From contig JABHWU010000053.1 of NCBI GenBank assembly GCA_018657625.1, positions 1-64,000 of the forward strand: a stretch of DNA of 64,000 bases. The letters are read 5' to 3'. The notes under the pieces are model-generated. The model did not search any database and had not been told where the DNA came from. It worked only from the letters and a program-made list of their open reading frames with translations. Made by a program: the position numbers and the translations under genes. Position 1 is the stretch's first letter. Every line of letters starts with the position of its first letter. This DNA is from Deltaproteobacteria bacterium. Lineage in GTDB: Bacteria > SAR324 > XYD2-FULL-50-16. Positions 1-8,331 of this stretch are shown piece by piece.

Positions 1-67
1 AAATCAGACAAATCACAACCAGAACCGTCAGGTTTCTGTTTAATAGATTGTAATTTCCATGTCTCAT
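1..67 (-). CDS. Start of an unidentified gene cut by the window edge
   Basis: An ATG on the minus strand at 67 is preceded, 8 bases away, by a perfect AGGAGG Shine-Dalgarno sequence. The frame stays open to base 1 and gives 22 residues: two or three basic residues followed by a hydrophobic run (LTVLVVICLI), which looks like a signal peptide or membrane anchor. It lies 91 bases downstream of the DUF1566 lipoprotein gene on the same strand, so it is probably the third gene of that operon. Nothing can be said about its function; most of the gene is outside the window. Confidence 0.55.
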   Translation of the reverse strand, partial: MRHGNYNLLNRNLTVLVVICLI

Positions 68-158
68 CAGTTTGTCCTCCTAATAACGATTTTTAAGATA
101 AACCCTTGTTATTGTCTTATTGCTAACCGAGCACTTTGCGCTTTATTAAATAATCAAG

Positions 159-1856
159 TCATGGACCACCTCGCACACACCGAACCATTCCGGCACCGAC
201 ATCATTGTAATTACCCCAGCTTGTCATTCCACCAGTCCAGAGGTTCATTTGTGCTGCAAAATTTCCTCCGGCGTATACCATGGAAGTAGTCGATGACCAG
301 AAAGGAAAGCCTGCATCTGGAAAAACGGCAATATTGATGGCAGGGCTATTAATTGAGTAGTCTACAATTGAGATTAATTCATTAAAACTGGGTAACCGCC
401 AGTCACTCTTCCCACCGAGAGAAAGGTCTTCACAATAGGACAATGCTGCTTCCCAGGTGTCAAACCACTCTTCATTATATATATAAGCTGGCCCCACCTG
501 TTGCCAGGTCAACCCGGTTGATGGGTGCACAACAGTACCATCGCCAACGACAACAAAATTGTGTGGCCAGAGATCGGATCGAACATTGCCGAGGACACAG
601 CGAACATAGTAGGCACTACTTTTATTTTTTGGTGAGATTTGAAGCGTCTCAAAGTTGATACTCCAGGCTTGATTGGCATTACCTGCATAAGTGGTCGATG
701 TCCAGTATTCCGAAGACTTGGTATTAAGAAATATGCTGGTGTTGATGGTCGGATCTCTTCGTCCAAAATCCCCAATACTTTCCAGCTCTTTTATACTTGG
801 CAGACGCCAGTCGGAACGTGCACCCAGATCAAGATTCTGGCAATATTCAACAGCCTCAATCCAGATGTACTGCTGGTCATCATCCTGTCTTTGCCATTTC
901 AGACCGGTATTGTTGTCAGTAGCTGTTCCATTTCCATTGTCAGTATGGGAAGGGGAATTAACAGTGTAGTCATTGTCTTCGCCAAAAGTTACCGCATAAC
1001 TGGTAGTCTGATTGGTATCCGGTAGAAGCGGCATTTCATTATCCAGGTTTGTGACACTGACACCGCCCGGCTGTATACCGTTATAGTTGTCATCGGTACT
1101 GTCAGCGGCTGAGAAAACGACAGAATAGTTCTGATCCAGATCTATCAACGAATCGTTGACACCCATAATAGTAACAAACTGCCCGGTATCCCAGTTACTG
1201 TTTGTAAAAGTCAGACTGGAAGGGGAGATAGTTCCTTCCCAGATGTTGCTGCTGGTAACATCGACAGAAACGTCTGATAAAGGCTGGGATGTGAGTTTCA
1301 CTGTGAAGGTGGCTGTACCTCCGTATTCAGATGTGTTCCCATTGACAGCACTGAGATGGAACCCGGCATTATCGTCATCTATATTGGTAATCGAGACGGT
1401 TCCTACGGTTATTCCATTATAATCAGTATCGGCTGATGTGGTTAACCCCAGATCGGTCTGGTAACTCTGGTTTCCATCCTGAATATCATCATCCACTCCA
1501 GTAACAGTGACTGTTTGATCAACATTCCAGTTGTCTGTGGTGAAGGTCAAGGAAGCTGGACTAACAGCCCCTTCACTAATATCCGAACTGCTTATCGGAA
1601 TTAAAACATCTGCTAAGGGTCGACGGGCAAGCTTCACGGTAAAAGTAGTACCTCCTCCAGCCTCAGTCGTGTTGGTGGTGACCCCGGTGATATTCGCACT
1701 GTTATTTTGGGTTTCAATGATAAAACCAGAACCGGAATCAGATGGAGATGAGATGTTATTTAAGCTGTCATCTAAATCGTCGTCCTGCCTGCAGCCGGAG
1801 AGAATCATATATAAAGTAACTACACTAACGATAAGAGAAAATATTGGCTTTTTCAT
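159..1856 (-). CDS. Lipoprotein with Calx-beta-like repeats and two DUF1566 (Lcl C-terminal) domains
   Basis: A 565-residue secreted lipoprotein. The ATG at 1856 is chosen over the upstream ATG at 1940 because GAGGAG lies just before it and the resulting N-terminus is a lipoprotein signal (MKKPIFSL...ILSGC). Residues about 50-280 hold two tandem beta-sandwich repeats of about 110 residues, each with the pattern TFTVKL, SPxSLTF, and closing on N(I/L)D(D/N), as in Calx-beta-like domains. Residues about 300-565 hold two DUF1566/Lcl_C copies, each with TGL(K/T)WQ, SDWRLPS, (Y/F)WSSTT-like and VRCV(L/R)G motifs. DUF1566 has a C-type-lectin-like fold and is common in surface or binding proteins. 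It follows the SH3/beta-barrel gene by 67 bases and likely shares its transcript. Ligand unknown. Confidence 0.85.
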   Translation of the reverse strand: MKKPIFSLIVSVVTLYMILSGCRQDDDLDDSLNNISSPSDSGSGFIIETQNNSANITGVTTNTTEAGGGTTFTVKLARRPLADVLIPISSSDISEGAVSPASLTFTTDNWNVDQTVTVTGVDDDIQDGNQSYQTDLGLTTSADTDYNGITVGTVSITNIDDDNAGFHLSAVNGNTSEYGGTATFTVKLTSQPLSDVSVDVTSSNIWEGTISPSSLTFTNSNWDTGQFVTIMGVNDSLIDLDQNYSVVFSAADSTDDNYNGIQPGGVSVTNLDNEMPLLPDTNQTTSYAVTFGEDNDYTVNSPSHTDNGNGTATDNNTGLKWQRQDDDQQYIWIEAVEYCQNLDLGARSDWRLPSIKELESIGDFGRRDPTINTSIFLNTKSSEYWTSTTYAGNANQAWSINFETLQISPKNKSSAYYVRCVLGNVRSDLWPHNFVVVGDGTVVHPSTGLTWQQVGPAYIYNEEWFDTWEAALSYCEDLSLGGKSDWRLPSFNELISIVDYSINSPAINIAVFPDAGFPFWSSTTSMVYAGGNFAAQMNLWTGGMTSWGNYNDVGAGMVRCVRGGP

Positions 1857-1923
1857 AACTATTTCTCCTCTATTTAATCTGTTTTGGGAATATTCAGTTT
1901 TTGCATATTTCGCTCGGATCTTG

Positions 1924-3003
1924 TTAAAACTGCATGGCAACTGTTATGAGTATTTGGTTTGATCCGGTATAAACATCTCCGGAACGCGTAAATGAACTTT
2001 TTTGGTTAATCAACAGATATTCAAATCCGAAAACCAGGGAGTTCCAGTTTGAAGCAAGCCCGGCGCCCATCACCAAACCAACACCAGAAGTTGTCTCTTT
2101 ATCGGCCGTATCAACGTTTTCCAGTTCTGAGTCTACGATACCAAAACCAAACAAACCATTTACCCTTAAATTATTGATGATGCCAAAGTCAGTCGTGTCG
2201 TTGAAGAAACGAAAACTGGGTTTATAGGCCAGGTAACTTGTGGTAACAGTGAGTTTATAATCCGATCCGGTGGTTGATTCATCTTGTTTATAATTGGCTT
2301 CCATTCGGTTTAAAGCCAGCCTGAAACCGATCCAGGGGTTTAGGGCATGATGTTGGTCAACAAAAACCCCTGTAGCCGTACCCGTTTTAAAAATTTTGCT
2401 TTGGGGAACCGCAGACCCAAAATTCAATCCGGCAATCAAAGATGAAGCATCAATTGAAACATCAACTAAAGCATCTTGACAGCTTTTTTGATCACCGACG
2501 AGTTGGTTTTGCTGTTCTCTGGAAATCAAGTTTACAGTAGGAACATAACCAGCACTGGGAGAGGCAATTTTCCACCATTTCCCATCTTTGGTTTTTTTGA
2601 CAACCTTAACCTCCTGAAGGTATTTAAGAGTATCGATCGGATTAGATTGATTATCAGGCTGACTCCAAACCTGAAGTGTTTTTGGTAACACGTAACGAAT
2701 AGACTGATGAATTGCTTTTTCCTTCTCTGCTGTTGAAATCAAGTATTTTATTGAGACATACCCTTGGAAGGGAGCTACTATTTTTACCCAGAATCCTTTT
2801 CTTTCTTCATCGTAAAGTGTAACCTTCTGACCTTTTTTTAATTTGCCAACAATCTTTGCCTTAAGGCTGGGTTCTGCCCTAACGTTTAGGCTATTGGCTT
2901 TGACATAAAAGATCTCTTCATCACCGGAAGCGGCAAATAAGGTGGTTCCGGTTATAATAATCAAACAAGAAATACATAATAAACAATATTGGCAAAATTT
3001 CAT
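1924..3003 (-). CDS. SH3b-domain outer-membrane beta-barrel protein
   Basis: A 359-residue exported protein. The ATG at 3003 has GGAG six bases upstream and is preferred to the in-frame ATG at 3015. A signal peptide (about residues 1-25, ending near LFAAS) is followed by two bacterial SH3 domains: residues about 30-90 (LNVRAEPSLKAKIVGKLKKG ... GYVS) and 100-165 (LQVWSQPDNQ ... GYVP). SH3b domains usually bind peptidoglycan or peptides. The C-terminal ~170 residues alternate hydrophobic strands and Gly/Asn turns and end in VAMQF; a terminal aromatic residue is typical of outer-membrane barrels. Together this suggests a cell-wall-linked outer-membrane protein. It is the first gene of the leftward operon, and the repeat array at 3150-3253 lies in its upstream region. 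Confidence 0.75.
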   Translation of the reverse strand: MKFCQYCLLCISCLIIITGTTLFAASGDEEIFYVKANSLNVRAEPSLKAKIVGKLKKGQKVTLYDEERKGFWVKIVAPFQGYVSIKYLISTAEKEKAIHQSIRYVLPKTLQVWSQPDNQSNPIDTLKYLQEVKVVKKTKDGKWWKIASPSAGYVPTVNLISREQQNQLVGDQKSCQDALVDVSIDASSLIAGLNFGSAVPQSKIFKTGTATGVFVDQHHALNPWIGFRLALNRMEANYKQDESTTGSDYKLTVTTSYLAYKPSFRFFNDTTDFGIINNLRVNGLFGFGIVDSELENVDTADKETTSGVGLVMGAGLASNWNSLVFGFEYLLINQKSSFTRSGDVYTGSNQILITVAMQF

Positions 3004-3302
3004 TGTTGGCTCCATTAATTAAATAGTTTTGAAAACCAGGACGGTATTTATTTGGTATTGAGCAATATGTTAAATGAACTGTGTTAAAAACAGAGTCGCC
3101 ATAGATAATAGGAATATAAGGAATAACAGATGGAAATTAAAAGAGATATGTGCTAAGCGGTAGCAGATTTGTGATTAGCGGTAAAAATTGTGCTAAACGG
3201 TAGGAGATTTGTGATAAACGGTTGATTAGCACAAATTTCCTACCGCTTAGCACGTCTCTGTCCTGTGTTTATTATACGGACCCGAATTACTCAGCCCCAA
3301 TT
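3004..3302. promoter_or_regulatory. Intergenic region with array of ~20-bp repeats (3150-3253), possible LytTR-regulator sites
   Basis: Four direct units start at 3150, 3171, 3190 and 3211, each beginning GTGMTWARCGGTW and spaced 19-21 bases, i.e. two helical turns. A fifth copy at 3229-3253 is inverted, so 3190-3213 and 3230-3253 form a near-perfect 24-base inverted repeat. The reverse complement reads ACCGTTTATCAC, which resembles the AlgR/LytTR recognition element (ACCGTTCGTC). The same unit recurs at 6751-6792 after the LytTR regulator gene. Position suggests control of the leftward SH3 operon, and possibly of the rightward kinase gene. Binding by the neighbouring LytTR protein is inference. 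No gene is seen in this interval. Confidence 0.6.
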
Positions 3303-3710
3303 AGAGCAGTAACAGATTCGTCAACCATAACCAATACAACTCCAGGCTCCCAGGACAATCCATAGATAAAATCCGGTTCAACTGGCAATACGGATATGGC
3401 AAACAATACTGCCAGCGGCACTGATGTGGACTATGATGATCCGGTTGGTGGTGATTTTGATGGTGATGGCGATAATCAGACCTCAAGCAATGTGGCGGTC
3501 TTTAATACTTCAGCAACCGTTGCAGTCAAAAGCAAATCACCCAATGCCCTGGGTCTTTACGACATGAGCGGTAATGTCTTTGAGGAGACATTCGACGAAA
3601 GAGGGTCTTACCGCCAGTATCGGGGCGGAGATTGACGCAATGTAGCCAACCGCCTGCAAGTAGGCGCGAACATGAGCCACAACTTCTTTCCATGTTTATG
3701 GTTGATATAA
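3303..3710 (+). pseudogene. Decayed FGE-sulfatase/SUMF1-like (C-type-lectin fold) gene
   Basis: One reading frame from 3303 to about 3710 encodes the C-terminal part of a formylglycine-generating-enzyme-like domain: ITNTTPGSQDNP, then GSTGNTDMANNT, then NALGLYDMSGNVFEETFDERG, YRQYRGGD and NVANRLQVGANMSHN. It is interrupted by TAG at 3363-3365 and TGA at 3633-3635. Both sit where family members have Trp (NP-W and RGGD-W), so each is a single-base TGG change. The last residues after MSHN do not match the usual GFRLAR ending, and the N-terminal part is absent. Many genes of this type are surface proteins or targets of diversity-generating retroelements; no reverse transcriptase or template repeat is in the window. 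Confidence 0.65.
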
Positions 3711-3840
3711 AACGAAAAGTAGCTTGTTTAATGGCCATACCAACAAGAATAAGGTTACGCAAACAATTGACTTATGGGGCAAATTGCTTTAAATAAAGGG
3801 CTAATCAGGGTTAATCTATCAATCGATATATTAAAATCTT

Positions 3841-5832
3841 ATGCCCAGTCCCCTTATTAAAGCGACACTTCTGATACTTATTTTTAGCACCATATGCTTT
3901 TTTTCAACCGGGTGTGAAAAAAGAAAGTCGTATCCCCGAGCTACAAAAGGCGTTTTGGACCTCTCCCAGTGGGATTTTAAAAATAATAGCATGGTACCCT
4001 TAGATGGAGAGTGGGAATTTTACTGGAACCAACTGCTTACACCGGAAGATTTTCAAAACAGACAGAAACTTCTAAAAATCGATCATTTGCGGGTTCCCGG
4101 TATTTGGAAGGGAAAAACCCCGAACGGACAAGAATTATTACCCCAGGGATACGCTACCTATCGCCTGCTCATTCACCATAAACCGGACAATATCATTAAA
4201 AGCCTACTGATTAAAACGCTACTTTCTACCTGTAATATTTGGGTCAATGGATTACAGGTGGCTACCAGTGGACAAGTTGGAAAGAGCCGAGGAGAGGAAC
4301 ACCCTAGGCAGCATACCACTATCCCCCATTTTCGTTTTTCCGGTGATACCACAGAAATTATCCTGCAGGTATCCAACTTTCACAATGTGCAGGCTGGTAT
4401 TGGCGCTCCTATCTGGCTAGGGAATCAGGAACAATTACTGCAAAAAAACAAAACTCGCCTGATTTTAACAGCTGTTTTAGCGGGGATGTTTATAATTATC
4501 GGCCTTCACCATTTGTTAAAATACGCACTCCGAACGATTGATCCGGAAAACCTCTATTTCGGTATTTATTGCCTGGTATGGTCAGTCGGTATTACCTTTG
4601 GTGATAGTGGTGATAATTTAATGCATACTGTTTTCCCAAGTTTACCCTGGCGATTGGCCATTGACATGACACTACTTTCATATGCCGCTTCACCGCCTTT
4701 GATTATTATGTTATACCACTCCCTTTTTCCACGGGAGCGGTCACCGATTATTAAGTATTTTTACCAGGCAGTGGGATTGTTGTTTGTGATTTATCTCCTG
4801 GCTACTCCTCCAAATGCATTCGGTCCGGTTGTCAGGATCTATATGAACGTGTCTTTTTTAATCATTCCTTACTTGGGATACCAGTTTATTGTTGATGTGA
4901 TTCGCAAGGAAAAAGGTGCCAGGATGTTAATCCTGGGATATATTATTTTGGTACTGTCTGTTATCAATGATAAAATGTATGATGCCCATATCATTAACAC
5001 AGTTACTCTGGTGCCTTTTGGAGCAACTTTTTTTTTACTTTCCTATTCGTTAATGATCTCCATTAGATCAGCCCAAACCCATACGGAGGTTGAAAATATA
5101 TCGATTGAACTAGAAGAGAAAAACGTCAAGCTGGAGGCGTCCATCCATACCCTGAAAGAGAATATTCAGCTTAAAATGGAATTGCAGGAGCAAAAACAAA
5201 AGAAAGAACTGGCCCGAATTGAGACCGAAAAATCAGTACTGGAAAAACTGCGCTATCAACTGAATCCCCATTTCCTGTTTAATGTACTCACATCCATCAG
5301 GGGAGCGATCTTAAAAGACAGGGATATCGCCAGGGAAATGGTATCTAATCTTTCCGAGTTCTGCCGCATAACACTCTCTAGTGGAAGAGAGGAATGGCTG
5401 GAAGTAGAAAAAGAGATTGAGCAGGTTGAACTCTATCTCAGAATTGAACAGGTCCGGCTGGGAGATTATCTAACAACCCAAGCGGAAATTGATCCCGAAT
5501 TAAAAAGTTTGTTAATTCCTTCTTTATTATTACAACCATTGGTAGAAAATGCAGTAAAATATGGAAAACAAACAGCTCCTGAAAATTTGGACGTTAAAAT
5601 ATCGGCTAAAAACCATAATAAAGCTCTTTTTCTTGAAGTATCCAATACAGGAAAATGGATAGCACCAGGTACCGCATCACGAGCTAAATCCATGGGAATT
5701 GGTTTGGAAAACCTGAAAAAACGCTTGCAACGATTGTATCCAGGTAAACATTCCTTTCACACAAAAGAGGAATCGGGAAGTGTAATTGCTCAAGTGGAAA
5801 TACAATTATCAGAGTTAAAAAAGAGTAGTTAG
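3841..5832 (+). CDS. LytS-type sensor histidine kinase with 7TMR-DISM sensor
   Basis: A 663-residue membrane kinase, partner of the LytTR regulator at 5989. Residues 1-25 form a signal or anchor ending in STGC, a possible but atypical lipobox. Residues about 40-195 are a beta-sandwich extracellular domain (LDGEWEFYWNQLL, RVPGIW) of the 7TMR-DISM type. Residues about 205-405 contain seven hydrophobic segments, and about 405-465 are coiled coil. The His_kinase domain carries LRYQLNPHFLFN, with phospho-acceptor His477, followed by an HATPase domain with an N-box (LVENAVKYGK, near 565-575) and MGIGLENLKKRL. Family members autophosphorylate on the PHF histidine. No clear ribosome site precedes the ATG. 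The stop is TAG, notable because TAG may be decoded as pyrrolysine in this organism. Confidence 0.88.
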   Translation: MPSPLIKATLLILIFSTICFFSTGCEKRKSYPRATKGVLDLSQWDFKNNSMVPLDGEWEFYWNQLLTPEDFQNRQKLLKIDHLRVPGIWKGKTPNGQELLPQGYATYRLLIHHKPDNIIKSLLIKTLLSTCNIWVNGLQVATSGQVGKSRGEEHPRQHTTIPHFRFSGDTTEIILQVSNFHNVQAGIGAPIWLGNQEQLLQKNKTRLILTAVLAGMFIIIGLHHLLKYALRTIDPENLYFGIYCLVWSVGITFGDSGDNLMHTVFPSLPWRLAIDMTLLSYAASPPLIIMLYHSLFPRERSPIIKYFYQAVGLLFVIYLLATPPNAFGPVVRIYMNVSFLIIPYLGYQFIVDVIRKEKGARMLILGYIILVLSVINDKMYDAHIINTVTLVPFGATFFLLSYSLMISIRSAQTHTEVENISIELEEKNVKLEASIHTLKENIQLKMELQEQKQKKELARIETEKSVLEKLRYQLNPHFLFNVLTSIRGAILKDRDIAREMVSNLSEFCRITLSSGREEWLEVEKEIEQVELYLRIEQVRLGDYLTTQAEIDPELKSLLIPSLLLQPLVENAVKYGKQTAPENLDVKISAKNHNKALFLEVSNTGKWIAPGTASRAKSMGIGLENLKKRLQRLYPGKHSFHTKEESGSVIAQVEIQLSELKKSS

Positions 5833-5988
5833 CTGTTGGCTATCAGTGTATTTTGTGAGTTCAGCGGTTATGTTTTTTCTTTATTATCAATACGAAACAC
5901 ACTGAATAAACTGAAATTAACAGCAAATACTTTATATCTCTCTAACGAAAAAGTTGATATAAACTCAAAGTAATAATATTATCGTTAT

Positions 5989-6750
5989 ATGAAAACTGCT
6001 GAGGAAAAAAAAGAAGCAATAATAATCGATGATGAACCGTTGGTTCGTGCTGACTTGCGCTTTATGCTGGAAAAACATCCTGAGATAAAAATCATCGCTG
6101 AAGCCGGATCAATTAACGAAGCGGAAGCGTTGCTACGGGATGTCACACCCGACATTGTCTTTCTGGATATTCAACTGCGCGGCGGTACCGGTTTTGATTT
6201 AGTTCCAGAGATTTCTCCAAAGAGTCAAATCATCTTTTTTACTGCTCATGATGAATATGCCGTCAGGGCTTTTGAGGTTAACGCCCTCGATTATCTGCTT
6301 AAACCGGTTTCTGCCGATCGATTAGCCAAAGCGATAAAAAGGCTAGATGTCGAAACAAAAGACCAGGTTACAGCAAGTAAACCTGTTGAATCACTTGGAA
6401 AAGACGATCAAATATTTATAAAAACAGAGAATGATCAAAGATTTATCTCCGTTGATAATATCTCAGCTATCATTTCCATCGGGGGGAATTATTCGAACCT
6501 AAGGATGTTATCCGGTTTGTCACATACAATCCGTCGTACTTTAAAGCAATGGGAAGAAATGCTGCCTAAAAACTTCTTTATTCGGATTCATCGTTCCTCT
6601 TTTATCAACACTAATCAAATCAAACGACTTAAGTTTGAAAAAAATGGTACTTGCATGATATCTGTATCCGGAATCCAGGAACAACTTGAAGTGAGCCGCC
6701 GCTTTGCACCTCAGATTAAAGAATTAGCAAAGCTCCTGAATTTAACCTAA
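5989..6750 (+). CDS. LytTR-family response regulator
   Basis: A 253-residue response regulator. The receiver domain spans residues about 8-125 with acidic pocket DDEP, phospho-acceptor Asp60 (FLDIQLRGG), Thr in FFTAHDEYA and Lys in DYLLKP. The C-terminal half (about 145-250) is a LytTR DNA-binding domain (FIKTENDQRFISVDNISAI, FIRIHRSSFINTNQI). It lies 156 bases after the LytS-like kinase and forms a two-component pair with it. LytTR proteins bind direct repeats about two helical turns apart; such repeats occur immediately after this stop codon and at 3150-3253, so the regulator may act on both. No good Shine-Dalgarno is seen at the ATG. Confidence 0.92.
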   Translation: MKTAEEKKEAIIIDDEPLVRADLRFMLEKHPEIKIIAEAGSINEAEALLRDVTPDIVFLDIQLRGGTGFDLVPEISPKSQIIFFTAHDEYAVRAFEVNALDYLLKPVSADRLAKAIKRLDVETKDQVTASKPVESLGKDDQIFIKTENDQRFISVDNISAIISIGGNYSNLRMLSGLSHTIRRTLKQWEEMLPKNFFIRIHRSSFINTNQIKRLKFEKNGTCMISVSGIQEQLEVSRRFAPQIKELAKLLNLT

Positions 6751-7086
6751 CAACCGTTTATCACAAAATTCCTACCGCTTATCACAAATTTCTTTAACAT
6801 TTCCTTGTTTGTTGTCATCCTGATTTTTAAAAGTAATTGGTAATTAGACAATAATGGAATGAGCCGAAATCAAGAATATATACTTGTGTGCATAAAAAAA
6901 ACTACTGAAGAAACTGAAAGACCGAATATTTGTAACGAACTTGATCAGAGGTAAAAAAGAAAAAAACTGCTGAGCACAATGAAAAATTAATATCCTATTT
7001 CCGGTTTTGAAGAATAACAAACTAAAGGTAATTTAAAATTGAATATAGCTAAATCAAACCAAAGTAAAATATTCCCTATAAGCGTA
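6751..7086. promoter_or_regulatory. Second copy of the ~20-bp repeat (6751-6792) upstream of the solo receiver gene
   Basis: Directly after the regulator stop codon, CAACCGTTTATCAC (6751-6764) and CCTACCGCTTATCAC (6771-6785) lie 20 bases apart. They are inverted relative to the 3150 array and share its core. The remaining bases to 7086 are AT-rich without a recognisable gene. The spacing and sequence fit a LytTR operator for the receiver gene at 7087; this is inference. Confidence 0.5.
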
Positions 7087-7437
7087 ATGAAAATAAAAAA
7101 AGCCATCATTGTTGACGATGAACCCTTTGTTCGGGATGACCTTCGCCATATGCTTTCCAAACATCCGGAAATCGATATTGTCGGTGAAGCAGGTAGTGTC
7201 AAAGAAGCAGAACAATTATTAAAAAAGATTTCACCGGATGTAATCTTTCTGGATATCCAGTTACGCGGAGGCTCAGGTTTCGATCTGATACCCAGTATCT
7301 CTCCTACTAGCAATATTATCTTTTTCTCCGCTTATGATGAATATAAAGATAAGGTCTCCCAAACCCAGGCAGTTGATTATTTACTCAAACCTGTAACCGC
7401 TAGTCGTTTGGCCGCATCATTGAATAAACTACTCTGA
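7087..7437 (+). CDS. Stand-alone receiver domain, truncated paralogue of the LytTR regulator
   Basis: A 116-residue single-domain receiver. It aligns throughout with the receiver of the protein at 5989: KKAIIVDDEP, LSKHPEIDIVGEAGS, phospho-acceptor Asp56 in FLDIQLRGGSGFDL, and DYLLKPV. It stops right after the last receiver helix, and no LytTR sequence is found in any frame downstream. The alpha4 region (KDKVSQTQA) differs from the usual ALKAFEVNA. The ATG at 7087 is preferred to an upstream TTG (7039), because family similarity begins there. It could be a CheY/Spo0F-like shuttle that competes for the kinase, or a remnant of a duplicated regulator. Confidence 0.75.
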   Translation: MKIKKAIIVDDEPFVRDDLRHMLSKHPEIDIVGEAGSVKEAEQLLKKISPDVIFLDIQLRGGSGFDLIPSISPTSNIIFFSAYDEYKDKVSQTQAVDYLLKPVTASRLAASLNKLL

Positions 7438-7580
7438 TACCTAGGGTCATACGACGTACCCACTTGCCCCTGCAAAAAGCTGAGCTTATTTAAAAACGCT
7501 TCAACAGGCTCAGCAACCGATTAAAGTAGCTAGAAAGAGCAAGTTTGCTGGCCCTGCCTGCTGTTACTCTTACATTAAAG

Positions 7581-7640
7581 AAAACCTTTGAGATGTTGTT
7601 GTTATTTTGATAAGATACTGATCAATAAAATAAAAATGTT
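7581..7640. repeat. Putative IS end, copy 1
   Basis: The segment beginning AACCTTTGAGATGTTG is repeated at 45079-45135, where similarity continues through an ATTTGATA block and ends in AATAAA. Here it lies about 100 bases upstream of a transposase relic, so it is probably the left end of that insertion sequence. The interval 7438-7733 holds no gene that I can support. Confidence 0.45.
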
Positions 7641-7733
7641 TGCGATGGTTAGCTATCAAATAGTCGTTTCTTTGACCATGAAAGCACCTTTATTAGCTGC
7701 AAAAGCAGGGCCGGAAATTTTCGTAAACGAGTA

Positions 7734-8146
7734 TTGAAATTAATAGCTAAACTTCCCATTGATGAAAAAGACAAGGAATTCTTCTTATTACGGGATCGAA
7801 TCTACCAACTGGAAACCCGACTCAAAATTTTACAAAACCTATCCCTTCATCTTCAAGTAAAACTAGATACGCCCTTAAGGAACCACTATTCATCCTCTGG
7901 TATATGGAATACTTCCAAATCCCCCGGCGTCAAGTAACAAAGACATTCGGTATAGCCAGATCTACATATCTTACAATGTCCTAAACCAAGAACCTCATCA
8001 ACTGTTACATATTTCGAAAAACACAAAAAAAAGAATAAACGTGGATGTCGAATCCCAGCTTGATATCCCAACCATCTATGGTGTGTTGATTTAACAAAAG
8101 TATATTATTGGGGACAGAATTTTTTTTACCGCTCAAGCAGATAAAT
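7734..8146 (+). pseudogene. Frameshifted DDE transposase (integrase-core type) remnant
   Basis: Three reading frames in succession give pieces of one transposase. The first (7734 to about 7890) reads PIDEKDKEFFLLRDRIYQL. A second frame near 7889-7983 reads ILWYMEYFQIPRRQVTKTFG followed by IARSTYL, a helix-turn-helix typical of these enzymes. A third frame at 8064-8146 reads YPNHLWCVDLTKVYYWGQ, which is the start of an rve/DDE integrase core with its first catalytic Asp. At least two frameshifts and stop codons separate them and the remainder of the core is missing, so the element is dead. The 67-codon ORF at the start is only the N-terminal fragment. Confidence 0.75.
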
Positions 8147-8331
8147 AACCACAGTCATTTATCTACATCCCAGACAATGCATTTCAATATTTTTAATTTT
8201 TTCCCTCTTTTTTTGAAATAATTAAATCCGGGTCGGTGTATTACACTATAATTGATCAGTTAATCTTTAAAACAAGGTGACGATAATTGATATCAAACCT
8301 GGAATACTTTTATTTTAAAAGGAGAAATAAA

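Noticed and set aside
639-1025. Plus-strand open frames over the DUF1566 gene and similar antisense frames elsewhere
   Set aside because: They are shadows of well-supported genes, without ribosome sites or recognisable domains.
3150-3253. CRISPR array
   Set aside because: Units are about 20 bases, contiguous and imperfect, without spacers; no cas genes. A regulator-binding array fits better.
3303-3710. Active diversity-generating retroelement
   Set aside because: No reverse transcriptase or template repeat in the window, and the target-like gene has two stops.
7734-7937. A real 67-residue protein
   Set aside because: The sequence continues in other frames as a transposase, so it is a fragment.
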